From contig CAVVFX010000011.1 in assembly GCA_963747535.1 (NCBI GenBank), positions 248,001 to 312,000 on the forward strand: a stretch of DNA of 64,000 nucleotides, given 5' to 3'. This document shows, in pieces, positions 17,984 to 26,434 of the stretch. Position 1 is the stretch's first letter; each line of letters opens with the position of its first letter. The notes beneath the pieces were generated by a model that had not been told where the DNA came from, did not search any database, and saw nothing but the letters and a program-made list of their open reading frames with translations. This DNA comes from CAVVFX01 sp963747535. Its GTDB lineage: Bacteria > Acidobacteriota > Terriglobia > Bryobacterales > Bryobacteraceae. Made by a program: the position numbers and the translations under genes.

Positions 17984-18571
17984 ATGCCCATAGTTGACGT
18001 AGCCTTCGAGAAGCCCACGGATGAGGGGTTTCTGTTTTCGCCGGCCGCTTCCGCCGGGAAGTCCCGCTGGTATCACGGCACATCAAGCTACTTTTCGACC
18101 CAGATCGAGCAATTCGGCTTCGTGCAGCGTCATAGCTATATTGATTCCACCGCCATCGTCCTGCTCCAGGATCTGGCCGCAAGCATGCCCGACATCCGAG
18201 GACCGCTGGCGCGACTCTCAGAGCCCCGGCCTGGTTTCAGCTTCGCCAAAGACGCACGGGCATCTCTTGGATATGCAACAAACCCTCTCAAAGGGGGAAT
18301 CTACCGCACGATCAATGCGTCTGTTCAGGCTCTCCTGCGCTCGCCGCCGGAGGTGGTTTCGAAGGAACAGTTGGCGATTCTGCGCGAGCTTAGTGAGCGC
18401 CTGTCGGGCATTCCCGATACGCCGGGGGTGCTGTACGCGCTTGAGTTTTCCGCCGAGGATCTCAAAACCTTCGCTGACAGTGGAACGAACATAGTCGATG
18501 CATATGTGGATGTTCCTGCCAGCCGAATCAGTCATAAGGTTTGTGTTCCAGCTCTTTTTTGCGACGGCTGA
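17984..18571 (+). CDS. ADP-ribosyltransferase-like protein with HGT motif
   Basis: 195-aa protein. SRWYHGTSSYFSTQIEQFGF (His31) matches the first motif of the PARP/diphtheria-type ART fold, and GFSFAKDARASLGYA (84-98) matches the position and pattern of the second motif (tyrosine with small residues, as in PARP GIYFA..S.S..Y). A catalytic glutamate near the C-terminus is not obvious; SAEDLKTFAD or DAYVDVPASRI mark the expected area. AAGGTGA precedes ATG 17984, and the GTG nine bases earlier is an alternative. If correct it would transfer ADP-ribose from NAD+. Other HGT-motif folds are possible. Confidence 0.45.
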   Translation: MPIVDVAFEKPTDEGFLFSPAASAGKSRWYHGTSSYFSTQIEQFGFVQRHSYIDSTAIVLLQDLAASMPDIRGPLARLSEPRPGFSFAKDARASLGYATNPLKGGIYRTINASVQALLRSPPEVVSKEQLAILRELSERLSGIPDTPGVLYALEFSAEDLKTFADSGTNIVDAYVDVPASRISHKVCVPALFCDG

Positions 18572-18708
18572 TCGAGGCGCGGCCGGTTCTCGATCAATGG
18601 AATTGCGAATGGAAGAAGTTGTTTGCCAGCTAGTGCTAGTCGGATTCCGGAGCCCTGATCTTGCTGGAGCTGGTGACCGAGCTTTACTAAGAACCCGCAG
18701 CTTCGATT

Positions 18709-19395
18709 CTATTTCCGGGCGGCGGTTGCAATGGCCTTCTCAATCCCCTCGCGCGTGTTGCCCACATTCTTCGTTCCGGCGAGGTAGGTGAGGGCGGTTA
18801 CGGGCTGACCGGGCGAGGCGTTGGCATCGCGGAGAAGCTTGCCCGTCGCCGCGCCGCGCAGGAAACCGGCGATGACCTGTTCGGCAACTTCGCCGGTTGT
18901 GAATTTGCTGACGCCGCCATCGAGGATGGTCGGGGCGAAGAACGGGTGGGCGACGCCGAGGCGGCTGGCTTCGTCGTAGAGAATCTCTCCGACGAGCTGC
19001 ATGCGCTGCGGGGAAAATGTCTGCGAATCGCCCAGCCCTATGATGAGCAGTGTTTTCGCGCCGAGGCTGCCTGCGGGCGGCGGCGTGAGCAGGAGCGTCT
19101 CGCCCAATTCGCCGCGGAACAGATCGGGCTTGCGGACGCGGTCAAGCAGGCCCTTGAGCTTCTCGTCCATTTCGGTCAGTGAGCCGTGCAGCATGTTCAC
19201 CGGCGATGAACGGAAGAGGCAGATGACCTGGAGATCGGTTTTGGTTTCCGCCGGGCTCTGCACAAGGATCTGAATGGGAATCGGGGAGTTGGCGATGTCG
19301 ATTACGGCCGGCGGGGACTGGGCGAAGGCTGTCGGCCAGCCCGTGAGCGCGATCAGGAACGCGAATGTCAGTGTCATTTTCGTCATGATAGTCAT
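18709..19395 (-). CDS. Secreted protein with peptidase M17 N-terminal domain only
   Basis: 228-aa protein with a signal peptide (about 1-25, ending AFAQ) and a macro-domain-like M17_N region: LLIIGLGDSQTFSPQRMQLV, GVSKFTTGEVAEQVIAGFL. In leucyl aminopeptidases this domain is followed by the metal-binding catalytic domain, which is absent here; the gene ends at RKAIATAARK-like sequence with its own stop. Stand-alone exported M17_N proteins exist in soil bacteria with unknown function. It is transcribed against the defence-type genes and may mark a gap in that block. Confidence 0.65.
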   Translation of the reverse strand: MTIMTKMTLTFAFLIALTGWPTAFAQSPPAVIDIANSPIPIQILVQSPAETKTDLQVICLFRSSPVNMLHGSLTEMDEKLKGLLDRVRKPDLFRGELGETLLLTPPPAGSLGAKTLLIIGLGDSQTFSPQRMQLVGEILYDEASRLGVAHPFFAPTILDGGVSKFTTGEVAEQVIAGFLRGAATGKLLRDANASPGQPVTALTYLAGTKNVGNTREGIEKAIATAARK

Positions 19396-19441
19396 GGTTG
19401 TTTTCCTGCGGCCCGTGACGCGCCGGGCTTAACGAGCGCCG

Positions 19442-20152
19442 CTAGCGTTTGACCTGTGCCTCGCTCCATATATCCTCGTAAGTCTTCAGCATCGAAGCAA
19501 AGGCGTCGGTAATCTGCGTCAGCGTCGTGGGTGCTGACTTCGCACCATCCTTGAACGATGCGCCCGATTGGTAGCAGGACGCTTTATCCACGAAGACGTA
19601 CCGATCGTGAAAATTCGGGGCTGAGCGAATCTCCACGGCCGCCCCCGTCTGAAGGGCAAAAGCATCGACGGCGGGGAGCAGCGTCGCCAGCTTCACGCGT
19701 GCAAGGAGGCGTATCGTTACACCTGCCGCGACATGCGGCAAATAGCGCGCCACGAACTCCGCATCCAGATACGGATCGACAAACAGCAGATCCTCCCTCG
19801 CGAGTTCGATGATCTTGCGTATTTCCTCAAAGTATTCAAAGACCATCCTGTGAGGGACGGCGACGCTCGCGGGACCCAGGGTCTCCAGCCGAAGGTCGTT
19901 CTGGGCCTGATGCAGGAGCGTCAGCAATTTCGTGAACCCATAGCCGGTCTCCCGCGCATGGCCATTGCTGAAAAACAGGTCGAGATATTCCTTCACCAGG
20001 GGCGCTTTCGACGGGTTCCACTTCTCGATCGCGGTGGAAGCGCGCCCGAACCAGGCGACGTTCTCTTCCGTTTCGTGGCGAATCGTCGCCCGAGGCGGCA
20101 TCGTCCTGATGATCTCCTCCATTTCAACGAGAAGCTGTTCTCTGCTCAACAA
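19442..20152 (-). CDS. PLD-like domain protein
   Basis: 236-aa protein whose second half resembles a single phospholipase-D-like domain: EDLLFVDPYLDAEFVARYLP, GVTIRLLARV, then NFHDRYVFVDKASCYQSGAS and FKDGAKSAPTTLTQI. The HDRYVFVD element stands where the HxK motif would be, with Arg in place of Lys. The first 110 residues are helical. The start is TTG 20152, with AGGGAG six bases upstream; the ATG about ten codons in is an alternative. Possibly a nuclease-like or phosphate-binding protein in the accessory island. Confidence 0.6.
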   Translation of the reverse strand: MLSREQLLVEMEEIIRTMPPRATIRHETEENVAWFGRASTAIEKWNPSKAPLVKEYLDLFFSNGHARETGYGFTKLLTLLHQAQNDLRLETLGPASVAVPHRMVFEYFEEIRKIIELAREDLLFVDPYLDAEFVARYLPHVAAGVTIRLLARVKLATLLPAVDAFALQTGAAVEIRSAPNFHDRYVFVDKASCYQSGASFKDGAKSAPTTLTQITDAFASMLKTYEDIWSEAQVKR

Positions 20153-20260
20153 AGCGTTCTCCCTCTTTCCCGCACGGCCACATGATAGCGCCTAGCTGGA
20201 TGCAAGAGAAGTGACGCCTCGTCAGGGGCGACGAGTTGGTGAGATGATCCAGAAATAGCC

Positions 20261-21079
20261 ATGCTTTCTGTTTTCGGCGACGAGAGTCACGACCCCACCA
20301 AAGCGCGGGTCTTTGCCGTGGCCGGATTGCTCGGCGACGAAAACCGATGGGCATCATTCCGGCAAGAGTGGAATGCCCGCCTAAACGGATCGATTTTCCA
20401 CGCCGCCGACTGTGAGTCGGGATATGGAGATTTTCGCTCTGTGCCGGAGACCGACCGGCATCGTCTCCACCGCGACCTTACGAAGATGGTGGCAGAAAGC
20501 GGCCTGATCGGGTACGGCCATGTTATTGACCTGGCGGGCTGCCTGGCCGTTGTGCCGGACGTGCTCAAAGATTTTCCCGACATGCCTTACTATGATTGTT
20601 TTCTGAAAACAGTTATCAAGCTCTCCGACTTCGCCGCGCATTTCACCCCAAGAGATAGAGTCGAGTTTACGTTCGACAGACATAAGGAGACACAGTACAA
20701 CGCCGGCCTCCTGTATGAGTGGATCACGACTCACAAGCCGGATAACGCCGGGAAGGTCAGCTTCTCAAGCCGCGCCGAGCCGGGAATCCAGGCCGCCGAT
20801 CTTTGGACCAGAGAATTGATGAAGCGATGCGACACGCACCTGTTCAATGACAGGGCACGGGCCCGGCCGCAGTGGAATACCCTCGCCAGCACCAAGCGCT
20901 TTCAGTTTCATTTCACCTTAGGGCGCGAGCTGGCGCAGACACTGGATGAAACGCTTTTACCCGCGGGATTAAACCCGTCCGATTACGAGCAGTGGAGATT
21001 GGAGAACAAGCTGGTCGATAATCTTTCCAACCGGTTTCGATACGCGTCCCTGGTTGCCGGCGCGGGCGGCAGGTCGTGA
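20261..21079 (+). CDS. DUF3800 protein (RNase H-like fold)
   Basis: 272-aa protein with the DUF3800 pattern: an N-terminal MLSVFGDESHDPTKARVF with the acidic DES, the strand VEFTFDRHKE around residue 140, and EPGIQAADLWTRELMK near residue 180. DUF3800 is predicted to be an RNase H-like nuclease fold and is frequent in defence and mobile regions. Its TGA overlaps the GTG start of the DUF4062 gene, so the two are probably one translational unit. Confidence 0.75.
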   Translation: MLSVFGDESHDPTKARVFAVAGLLGDENRWASFRQEWNARLNGSIFHAADCESGYGDFRSVPETDRHRLHRDLTKMVAESGLIGYGHVIDLAGCLAVVPDVLKDFPDMPYYDCFLKTVIKLSDFAAHFTPRDRVEFTFDRHKETQYNAGLLYEWITTHKPDNAGKVSFSSRAEPGIQAADLWTRELMKRCDTHLFNDRARARPQWNTLASTKRFQFHFTLGRELAQTLDETLLPAGLNPSDYEQWRLENKLVDNLSNRFRYASLVAGAGGRS

Positions 21080-22233
21080 CGATGCCGCGCTCCAGGGTGT
21101 TCGTCAGCTCGGTGATTGAGGGATTCGCGGAATACCGGCAGGCCGCTCGCGCGGGGATCGAACAGGCCGGCGGTGAAGGGGTTCTGGTCAATGAGGATTT
21201 CCCGTCGCAGGCCAGCTCATCCCGGAACACCTGCCTCGACGCCATCGACAGCTGCGACGTCTTTCTTCTCGTACTCGGCGCGCGAGGAGGCTGGAAGACG
21301 CCGTCGGGGCGGCTCGTGGTGGAGGAAGAGTTCGAGCATGCCCGTTCGCGCAAGCTCCCTGCGCTGGTATTTCTCGAAGATCTGCCGCGCGATGCGGACG
21401 GGGAGCGTCTCGCGAGAATTCTATCCGACTACGTGGACGGCAATTTCCGCGTGAAGTTCAGCGGTGCGGCAGAACTGCGGGACCAGGTCGAACGGTCGCT
21501 GCGTGCCATCGTCGGTACACGAAATAATCGATCTATGGACCATGATCCGATTGCCGCTCACCTTCTGAAGCCGTACCGCTTCTCGGACCAGACGAGCCTG
21601 CGATTCGCTATCGCGCCGGAACGCGTGGAGGAGGTGTTCGATCCGCTCGATCTGGCCTCGCCGGGTTTCGCGGAGCGGATGCTGGAAATCGGACACAGAA
21701 GCGATGTGCGGCTCTTCGGCTATCTCTATGCCAAGGAGGCACCCCGCTTAGAGCAAACATGGCTGGTCATAGAACAGCCGCTCGGAAATAACTGGAGCGA
21801 CGGTCGGCAGGGCGTCCGGCTGGCGATCGGAGAAAACGGCGTGGTCCTGATCGATACGAACGTGACGGGCCGCACGAAGCGGAGCCATTCCATGGACCTG
21901 GCCGACATCATGACCGCATCGATCGAGAGCGTGGAGGCGTTGCTGGCGGCGAGCTTCCGGTTCACCCAGGCGCTGTACGACGACAAAGACACCTACAAAC
22001 GCCATCAGCGCTTTTACTGGAATGGCGTGCTGTCCGGAATGGGAAACCGCAGCCTCGTCCGCAATCCCGTCAGCCAGGGGCATGGTTACCGCATGAATAT
22101 GGGGACCCGGGATGAGGCGATTCCGGCGTTCCCCGCAGCAAGGCTGATCGCCAGGGCAGACCTCGCGCAGGCGGGGAAAGAAATCGATCGGGCCATCTTA
22201 TACTGGGAGCGCGAGACGACGCGGGATCGGTGA
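21076..22233 (+). CDS. DUF4062 domain protein
   Basis: 385-aa protein. Residues 1-150 are DUF4062: RSRVFVSSVIEGFAEYRQAA, NEDFPSQASSSRNTCLDAI, CDVFLLVLGARGGWKTPSGR and SVVEEEFEHAR-like sequence. DUF4062 is TIR-like in topology and is often the N-terminal module of NTPases or sensors. The C-terminal 200 residues have no domain I recognise. Start GTG 21076 overlaps the DUF3800 stop by four bases; an ATG two codons later is the alternative. Likely a partner of the DUF3800 protein. Confidence 0.75.
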   Translation: MTMPRSRVFVSSVIEGFAEYRQAARAGIEQAGGEGVLVNEDFPSQASSSRNTCLDAIDSCDVFLLVLGARGGWKTPSGRLVVEEEFEHARSRKLPALVFLEDLPRDADGERLARILSDYVDGNFRVKFSGAAELRDQVERSLRAIVGTRNNRSMDHDPIAAHLLKPYRFSDQTSLRFAIAPERVEEVFDPLDLASPGFAERMLEIGHRSDVRLFGYLYAKEAPRLEQTWLVIEQPLGNNWSDGRQGVRLAIGENGVVLIDTNVTGRTKRSHSMDLADIMTASIESVEALLAASFRFTQALYDDKDTYKRHQRFYWNGVLSGMGNRSLVRNPVSQGHGYRMNMGTRDEAIPAFPAARLIARADLAQAGKEIDRAILYWERETTRDR

Positions 22234-22278
22234 CCTTGACCGCGGCGGACATAGGGCCTCGGATGCAACAATACGGGC

Positions 22279-24267
22279 ATGGCCGGGGTGAAACAGCAGG
22301 TCGAAGTCGAGGGAAGGTCGCTGAGTCTAAGCAATCTCGACAAGACGCTCTATCCGGGCAACGGCTTCACCAAGGCTCAGGTCATCGACTACTACATCCG
22401 CATCGCGCCGTGGATGCTTGCGCACTACGCGAAGCGCCCCGTGACGATGAAGCGGTTTCCTGACGGCGTGCGCGGAAAGGCGTTTTACGAAAAGGACGCA
22501 CCCAAGCACACACCGGAGTGGGTCCACACCACCGACGTACCAAGGCAGAAAGGCGGCAAGCCCATCCGCTATGTCTGCGTCGACGATTTGCCGACCCTGG
22601 TATGGTGCGCCAACATCGCAAGCCTTGAGCTGCATCCCTTCCTGCACCGGGCCGGCAAGCTCGACTGTCCGGCGTCAATGGTATTCGATCTCGATCCGGG
22701 CGAGGGCGCCGATCTTGTCAGCTGCGCCGCGGTGGCGTTTTACCTGAGGGACCTTCTCGATGCGAACGGACTGCAATGCCTGCCGAAAGTCTCAGGCTCC
22801 AAGGGGCTGCAGCTCTACGCACCGCTCAATACTAAAGTGAGCTATGCGCAGACGCGTGCATTCGCGCAAGGCGCGGCGCAACTCCTGGAAAAGCGGCATC
22901 CCAAGCTGGTCGTGTCCGAGATGGCAAAGAATTTGCGCCATGGCAAGGTCTTTATCGACTGGAGTCAGAATTCGGATTTCAAGACCACGATCGGCGTCTA
23001 TTCGCTGCGCGCCAATAACGATGTTCCTTTCGTGTCGGCGCCGGTGAGCTGGGACGAACTGGCTCTTGTCAAAGATCGTGGAGATGCAAGCTCGTTACGC
23101 TTCGCGCCCGACGCGGCCATCAAGCGCGCCGAATCCGCGGGCGATCTGTTCGCGCCGCTGCTCGACATGAACCAGACGCTGCCGAAGAGCCTTTCTGAAA
23201 GCGATGGGGCCGCGAAGCCTCCGGCCGCTAAAGCCCGGGGGAAGCGGGTGCAGGCGAGAAACGCGAAGGTTGAGGACGACTTGCTGGCGTCGTTGCCGAA
23301 AGCGTCGGCGCCATTCATCCCTCCGATGCTGTTGCTGCGCACGGAGCGATTGCCGGAGGGACCGGCGTGGCTGTACGAGCTCAAGCTCGATGGTTACCGC
23401 GCCGTCGCCGCGAAATCAGCGGGGCGCGTGAGGATGTGGTCGCGCAACGAAAACGATTTCGGTCAAAAATACCCCGCGATAGCAGCGGCGCTGGCTCAGC
23501 TGCCTGACGATACCGTCGTGGACGGCGAGATTGTCGCGCTCGATCCCGAGGGCCGGCCGTCCTTCAACGCGCTGCAGAACTATGGGTCGGATCAGACGCC
23601 GCTCATCTATTACCTGTTCGATGCGATGGTCCTGAACGGACGGGATCTGCGCGGCGAAACGCTGGAGGCGCGCCGGAAATTGCTGGAGGAAAGAGTGCTG
23701 CCATTGATGGCCGAGCCGATCCGCGCCTCGCCCGTGCTGCCGGGAAATCTCGACGAGCTGATCGCCGCCGTCAAAGAGCAGGGGCTTGAGGGCCTGGTCG
23801 CGAAACGCCGCGACAGCCGGTACGAAGCGGGCGCGCGGTCGGGCGCGTGGGCGAAAATGCGCGTCAATGAGGGACAGGAGTTCGTGATCGGCGGCTATAC
23901 GATCGGTGGCCGGGCCTTCGATGCGCTCGTGTTCGGCTATTACCAGGGAGATGAGCTCATCTATGTGGCGCGGACGCGCAACGGCTTCACGCCGGCGGGC
24001 CGCGATCAGCTGATGAAGAAGTTCCGGGGGCTGGAGACCGCGAAATGTCCGTTCGCCAATCTGCCGGAGGCGCGCAGCGGGAGATGGGGCCAAGGGCTGA
24101 CCGCCGCGAAGATGAAGGATTGCCGGTGGCTCAAGCCGGTTTTGGTCGGTCAATTCGAGTTCCGGGAATGGACGCCGGACAATTACCTGCGGCATTCGCG
24201 GTTTGTGGCGCTGCGGGATGACAAGAAGGCGAAGGAAGTGGGGCGTGAGGTTGAGAAAGAGTTGTAG
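22279..24267 (+). CDS. ligD: LigD: primase-polymerase fused to ATP-dependent DNA ligase
   Basis: 662-aa protein of bacterial non-homologous end joining. Residues 1-290 are the PolDom: SNLDKTLYPGNGFTKAQVID, the metal site MVFDLDPGEGAD and SGSKGLQLYAPL. After a basic linker (about 300-345) comes the ligase: YELKLDGYRAVA with the adenylated Lys near 369, VVDGEIVALD, EGLVAKRRDS and WAKMR, then an OB-fold with WLKPVLVGQFEFREWT. There is no 3'-phosphoesterase module, and no ku gene lies within the window, so its partner must be elsewhere. It follows DUF4062 by 45 bases. Confidence 0.9.
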   Translation: MAGVKQQVEVEGRSLSLSNLDKTLYPGNGFTKAQVIDYYIRIAPWMLAHYAKRPVTMKRFPDGVRGKAFYEKDAPKHTPEWVHTTDVPRQKGGKPIRYVCVDDLPTLVWCANIASLELHPFLHRAGKLDCPASMVFDLDPGEGADLVSCAAVAFYLRDLLDANGLQCLPKVSGSKGLQLYAPLNTKVSYAQTRAFAQGAAQLLEKRHPKLVVSEMAKNLRHGKVFIDWSQNSDFKTTIGVYSLRANNDVPFVSAPVSWDELALVKDRGDASSLRFAPDAAIKRAESAGDLFAPLLDMNQTLPKSLSESDGAAKPPAAKARGKRVQARNAKVEDDLLASLPKASAPFIPPMLLLRTERLPEGPAWLYELKLDGYRAVAAKSAGRVRMWSRNENDFGQKYPAIAAALAQLPDDTVVDGEIVALDPEGRPSFNALQNYGSDQTPLIYYLFDAMVLNGRDLRGETLEARRKLLEERVLPLMAEPIRASPVLPGNLDELIAAVKEQGLEGLVAKRRDSRYEAGARSGAWAKMRVNEGQEFVIGGYTIGGRAFDALVFGYYQGDELIYVARTRNGFTPAGRDQLMKKFRGLETAKCPFANLPEARSGRWGQGLTAAKMKDCRWLKPVLVGQFEFREWTPDNYLRHSRFVALRDDKKAKEVGREVEKEL

Positions 24268-24408
24268 AGCTCGATGGTAGAGTGTCAGTTGAAGGAGGGA
24301 GCAGCCGAAGTAATAGGGGTACCCTGCGCCGATTGCTTGTTAATGGGCTTTTCTTTGGCCCTGATGCAACAAAGCATTCGACGGTGGCATGCCAATCTAG
24401 TTGTCTCG

Positions 24409-24840
24409 CTACTTCAGAGACCCGCCGATGCACTCAGCGGCGATCCAGATGTTTCCATTTTCGAAAGCATCACGGGCTTGGCCGTCGGCGGTGGCAAATC
24501 GCTGAATGCGGCTCTCGCCTTCAATGTTGACGCTGACCGAGAGCAGTCCCGCTGTGCTCAAGCGTCGAATTATGGGCAGAAACACCGGAACCAGCTCGTT
24601 CTGTAGCTTTCGGTATTCGGCGCACACAGTTTCAGGTGCGTCCTCCTGAGCTTCGATCACCGCATTCAGGACCGTCATCCTGTCTAGCTTGGCTTGTATT
24701 GCTGGTTTAAACATTTCTGTGATATATCGGATCAGCTTAGTACGGTCAAGTGTCGACGGCGTTTCCCGGACGTAAGTCCTCAGCAACAGGGCTATTAGGG
24801 ACTGAACCCGTAGGGATACTCTCCTATTCATAGATTTCAT
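24409..24840 (-). CDS. Hypothetical protein overlapping a tautomerase gene
   Basis: 143-aa protein with no recognised domain: RVSLRVQSLIALLLRTYVRE at the start and IRRLSTAGLLSVSVNIEGES near residue 95. Mostly helical and basic. Its start overlaps the 3' end of the tautomerase gene by 17 bases, suggesting joint transcription. The 140 bases between its stop and ligD hold nothing recognisable. Confidence 0.5.
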   Translation of the reverse strand: MKSMNRRVSLRVQSLIALLLRTYVRETPSTLDRTKLIRYITEMFKPAIQAKLDRMTVLNAVIEAQEDAPETVCAEYRKLQNELVPVFLPIIRRLSTAGLLSVSVNIEGESRIQRFATADGQARDAFENGNIWIAAECIGGSLK

Positions 24841-25165
24841 AATCTTTCTCCGCTTCGCTGTTGGGGCGGATGCCCGGCTCGACGGCGAGCAGCTCGGCGA
24901 TTCTGGCGTAAAGCGCCTTCTTCTGATCGAGCGTCCGCCCCGCGTTCAACGTGATCTGGATGAACACGACATCGTCCGTGCGGTTGATGCCGAGGTAAGA
25001 GGGATCATAGACCAGCCCGTCGGCGGGGTGATCCGCGATCACCTGAAAGCGGTCGTGCTCCGGCATATTGATCGTCTCCCGCATGGCGCGGTAGACCATG
25101 TCGCCGATCTTGGCGCGGTATTCCGGGGGCTTTCCCTGACGCAGGTCGATGCGAACGAGTGGCAT
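24824..25165 (-). CDS. Tautomerase family protein (4-oxalocrotonate tautomerase-like)
   Basis: 113-aa protein beginning MPLVRIDLRQGKPPEYRAKI, so the catalytic Pro is residue 2 after Met removal, as in the tautomerase superfamily. Its length and the segment TDDVVFIQITLNAGRTLDQK with KKALYARIAELLA fit the two-repeat Tautomerase_2 type (MSAD-like). Probably converts keto-enol tautomers; the substrate is unknown. Divergent from the DoxX gene. Confidence 0.85.
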   Translation of the reverse strand: MPLVRIDLRQGKPPEYRAKIGDMVYRAMRETINMPEHDRFQVIADHPADGLVYDPSYLGINRTDDVVFIQITLNAGRTLDQKKALYARIAELLAVEPGIRPNSEAEKDYEIYE

Positions 25166-25207
25166 GACCGCATTATCCCAGGCCGCGTCCTTTTGTTACG
25201 ATCAGCC

Positions 25208-25612
25208 GTGGCCCGTTTGAGAATTCTGTCCACGGCGCAGAGGATCGCCTTAGCGCTTGCCGCCGTTTTTTACATCGCGGCGGGTGCGCTGCATTTCATC
25301 AGGCCGGAACCTTATTTAAGGATCATGCCGCCCTATATCCCGTGGCACGCGGCGATGGTGCGGGTCAGCGGGGCTTTCGAGATCCTCGGGGGGCTGGGGT
25401 TGCTTGTGCCAGCAACGCGAAGGGTTGCAGCGTGCGGGCTGGTGGCGCTGCTGATCGCGGTTTTTCCTGCCAACCTCTATATGGCGATGCATCCAACCGA
25501 GGCCGGCGCGGCTGGCATAGCGCCGGTGCTGAGGTGGGGGCGGCTTCCCCTGCAAGGGCTCCTGATCTGGTGGCTGCTGTGGTGTACGCGGCCGCGCTAC
25601 ATGGCGCGGTGA
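25208..25612 (+). CDS. DoxX-like membrane protein
   Basis: 134-aa membrane protein starting at GTG 25208 with four hydrophobic segments: IALALAAVFYIAAGALHFI, then FEILGGLGLLVPATRRVAAC, LVALLIAVFPANLYMAM and LQGLLIWWLLW. ALHFIRPEPYLRIMPPYIP is typical for the DoxX-like family. The electron-transfer or redox role of this family is not well defined. The next 170 bases contain no supported gene. Confidence 0.75.
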   Translation: MARLRILSTAQRIALALAAVFYIAAGALHFIRPEPYLRIMPPYIPWHAAMVRVSGAFEILGGLGLLVPATRRVAACGLVALLIAVFPANLYMAMHPTEAGAAGIAPVLRWGRLPLQGLLIWWLLWCTRPRYMAR

Positions 25613-25781
25613 TTGCCCAAGGAAACGACTCGTAGCTCCGGCGGACCTGTGTGGCGAAAGGTGCCGGATGACATTCTTACCTACTTGGGCGTCGGCTTAC
25701 ATTTGAGCGCACGGCGTCTTCCGCCACCACTGCTTTGGCCTTGTTTCGTGGCGCTTTCCAGCGACTTCGTCAAAGGCACAT

Positions 25782-26339
25782 TCATCCCTTTCCCCGAATC
25801 AACTGCATGAAGGCTTCAATCTTCTTCGTAATTTGAGTGCGGTCGGGGCCGAGATTCTGCTCCAGGCAAATTCCGCAAAAGAACGTGATGATCAGATCAG
25901 CCAGGGCTTCATTGCCGTCGGTCCCTCCCCGTGCTGCGGCCAGATTGTCGATCAGGAGCTGATGGGCTTTCGTCATATTCGCAATCATGATCTTCCGGGC
26001 TTTGGGGGGAAGATCCGCAAACTCGCGCATGGAGTTCACCGAAAAGCACCCCTTCTGCCCCCAGCTCCCGTAACAGACCTTCAGAAAACCCTCGACGTTG
26101 TTCCAACCCAAAGGCTGTTTCGTCAGGGTTCCGCGTGCCTTCAGCATGTCGAAATATTGGCGTATGCTCGCGACAAACAGGTCCTCTTTGTCTTTGAACT
26201 CCGCATACAAGCCGGATTTGCGCACCCCCGTGGCCAGCTCAAGGTCCTGAACACTCGTCTCGGCAAGGCCATGCTTCCAGAAGACAGGAATCGTCTTGTT
26301 GAGGACATCCTCTCTGGTGAACAGTTTTCGTCGTCCCAT
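25782..26339 (-). CDS. TetR/AcrR family regulator
   Basis: 185-aa repressor-type protein. Residues 1-55 hold the helix-turn-helix: RKLFTREDVLNKTIPVFWKH, TSVQDLELATGVRKSGLYAE, FKDKEDLFV. The C-terminal helices carry the ligand pocket (GCFSVNSMREFADLPPKARK). ATG 26339 (MGRRKLF) is the natural start; the longer frame upstream crosses the operator. It is divergent from the SnoaL gene, with a palindrome between them, so it most likely represses that cluster and itself. Confidence 0.85.
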   Translation of the reverse strand: MGRRKLFTREDVLNKTIPVFWKHGLAETSVQDLELATGVRKSGLYAEFKDKEDLFVASIRQYFDMLKARGTLTKQPLGWNNVEGFLKVCYGSWGQKGCFSVNSMREFADLPPKARKIMIANMTKAHQLLIDNLAAARGGTDGNEALADLIITFFCGICLEQNLGPDRTQITKKIEAFMQLIRGKG

Positions 26340-26372
26340 TGCAACTTTATCGGTCAATTCGACTTGCGAGGC

Positions 26373-26405
26373 TTGCACATAACGGACCGAATGGTCCATT
26401 ATAAT
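26373..26405 (+). promoter_or_regulatory. Putative promoter and TetR operator of the SnoaL-AraC-ADH cluster
   Basis: An imperfect palindrome spans 26380-26401: half-sites TAACGGACC and GGTCCATTA around GAAT. A consensus TATAAT lies at 26400-26405 at its right edge, and TTGCAC at 26373-26378 could be the -35 box, although the 21-base spacing is longer than usual. The start codon of the plus-strand gene follows 30 bases later with TGGAGG. A bound repressor would cover the promoter. Confidence 0.5.
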
Positions 26406-26434
26406 AAAGAGTGAGAGATTGTCCTGGAGGACCC

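Noticed and set aside
25613..25810. 65-codon frame after the DoxX gene
   Set aside because: No ribosome-binding site or homology, and it runs into the tetR gene on the other strand.
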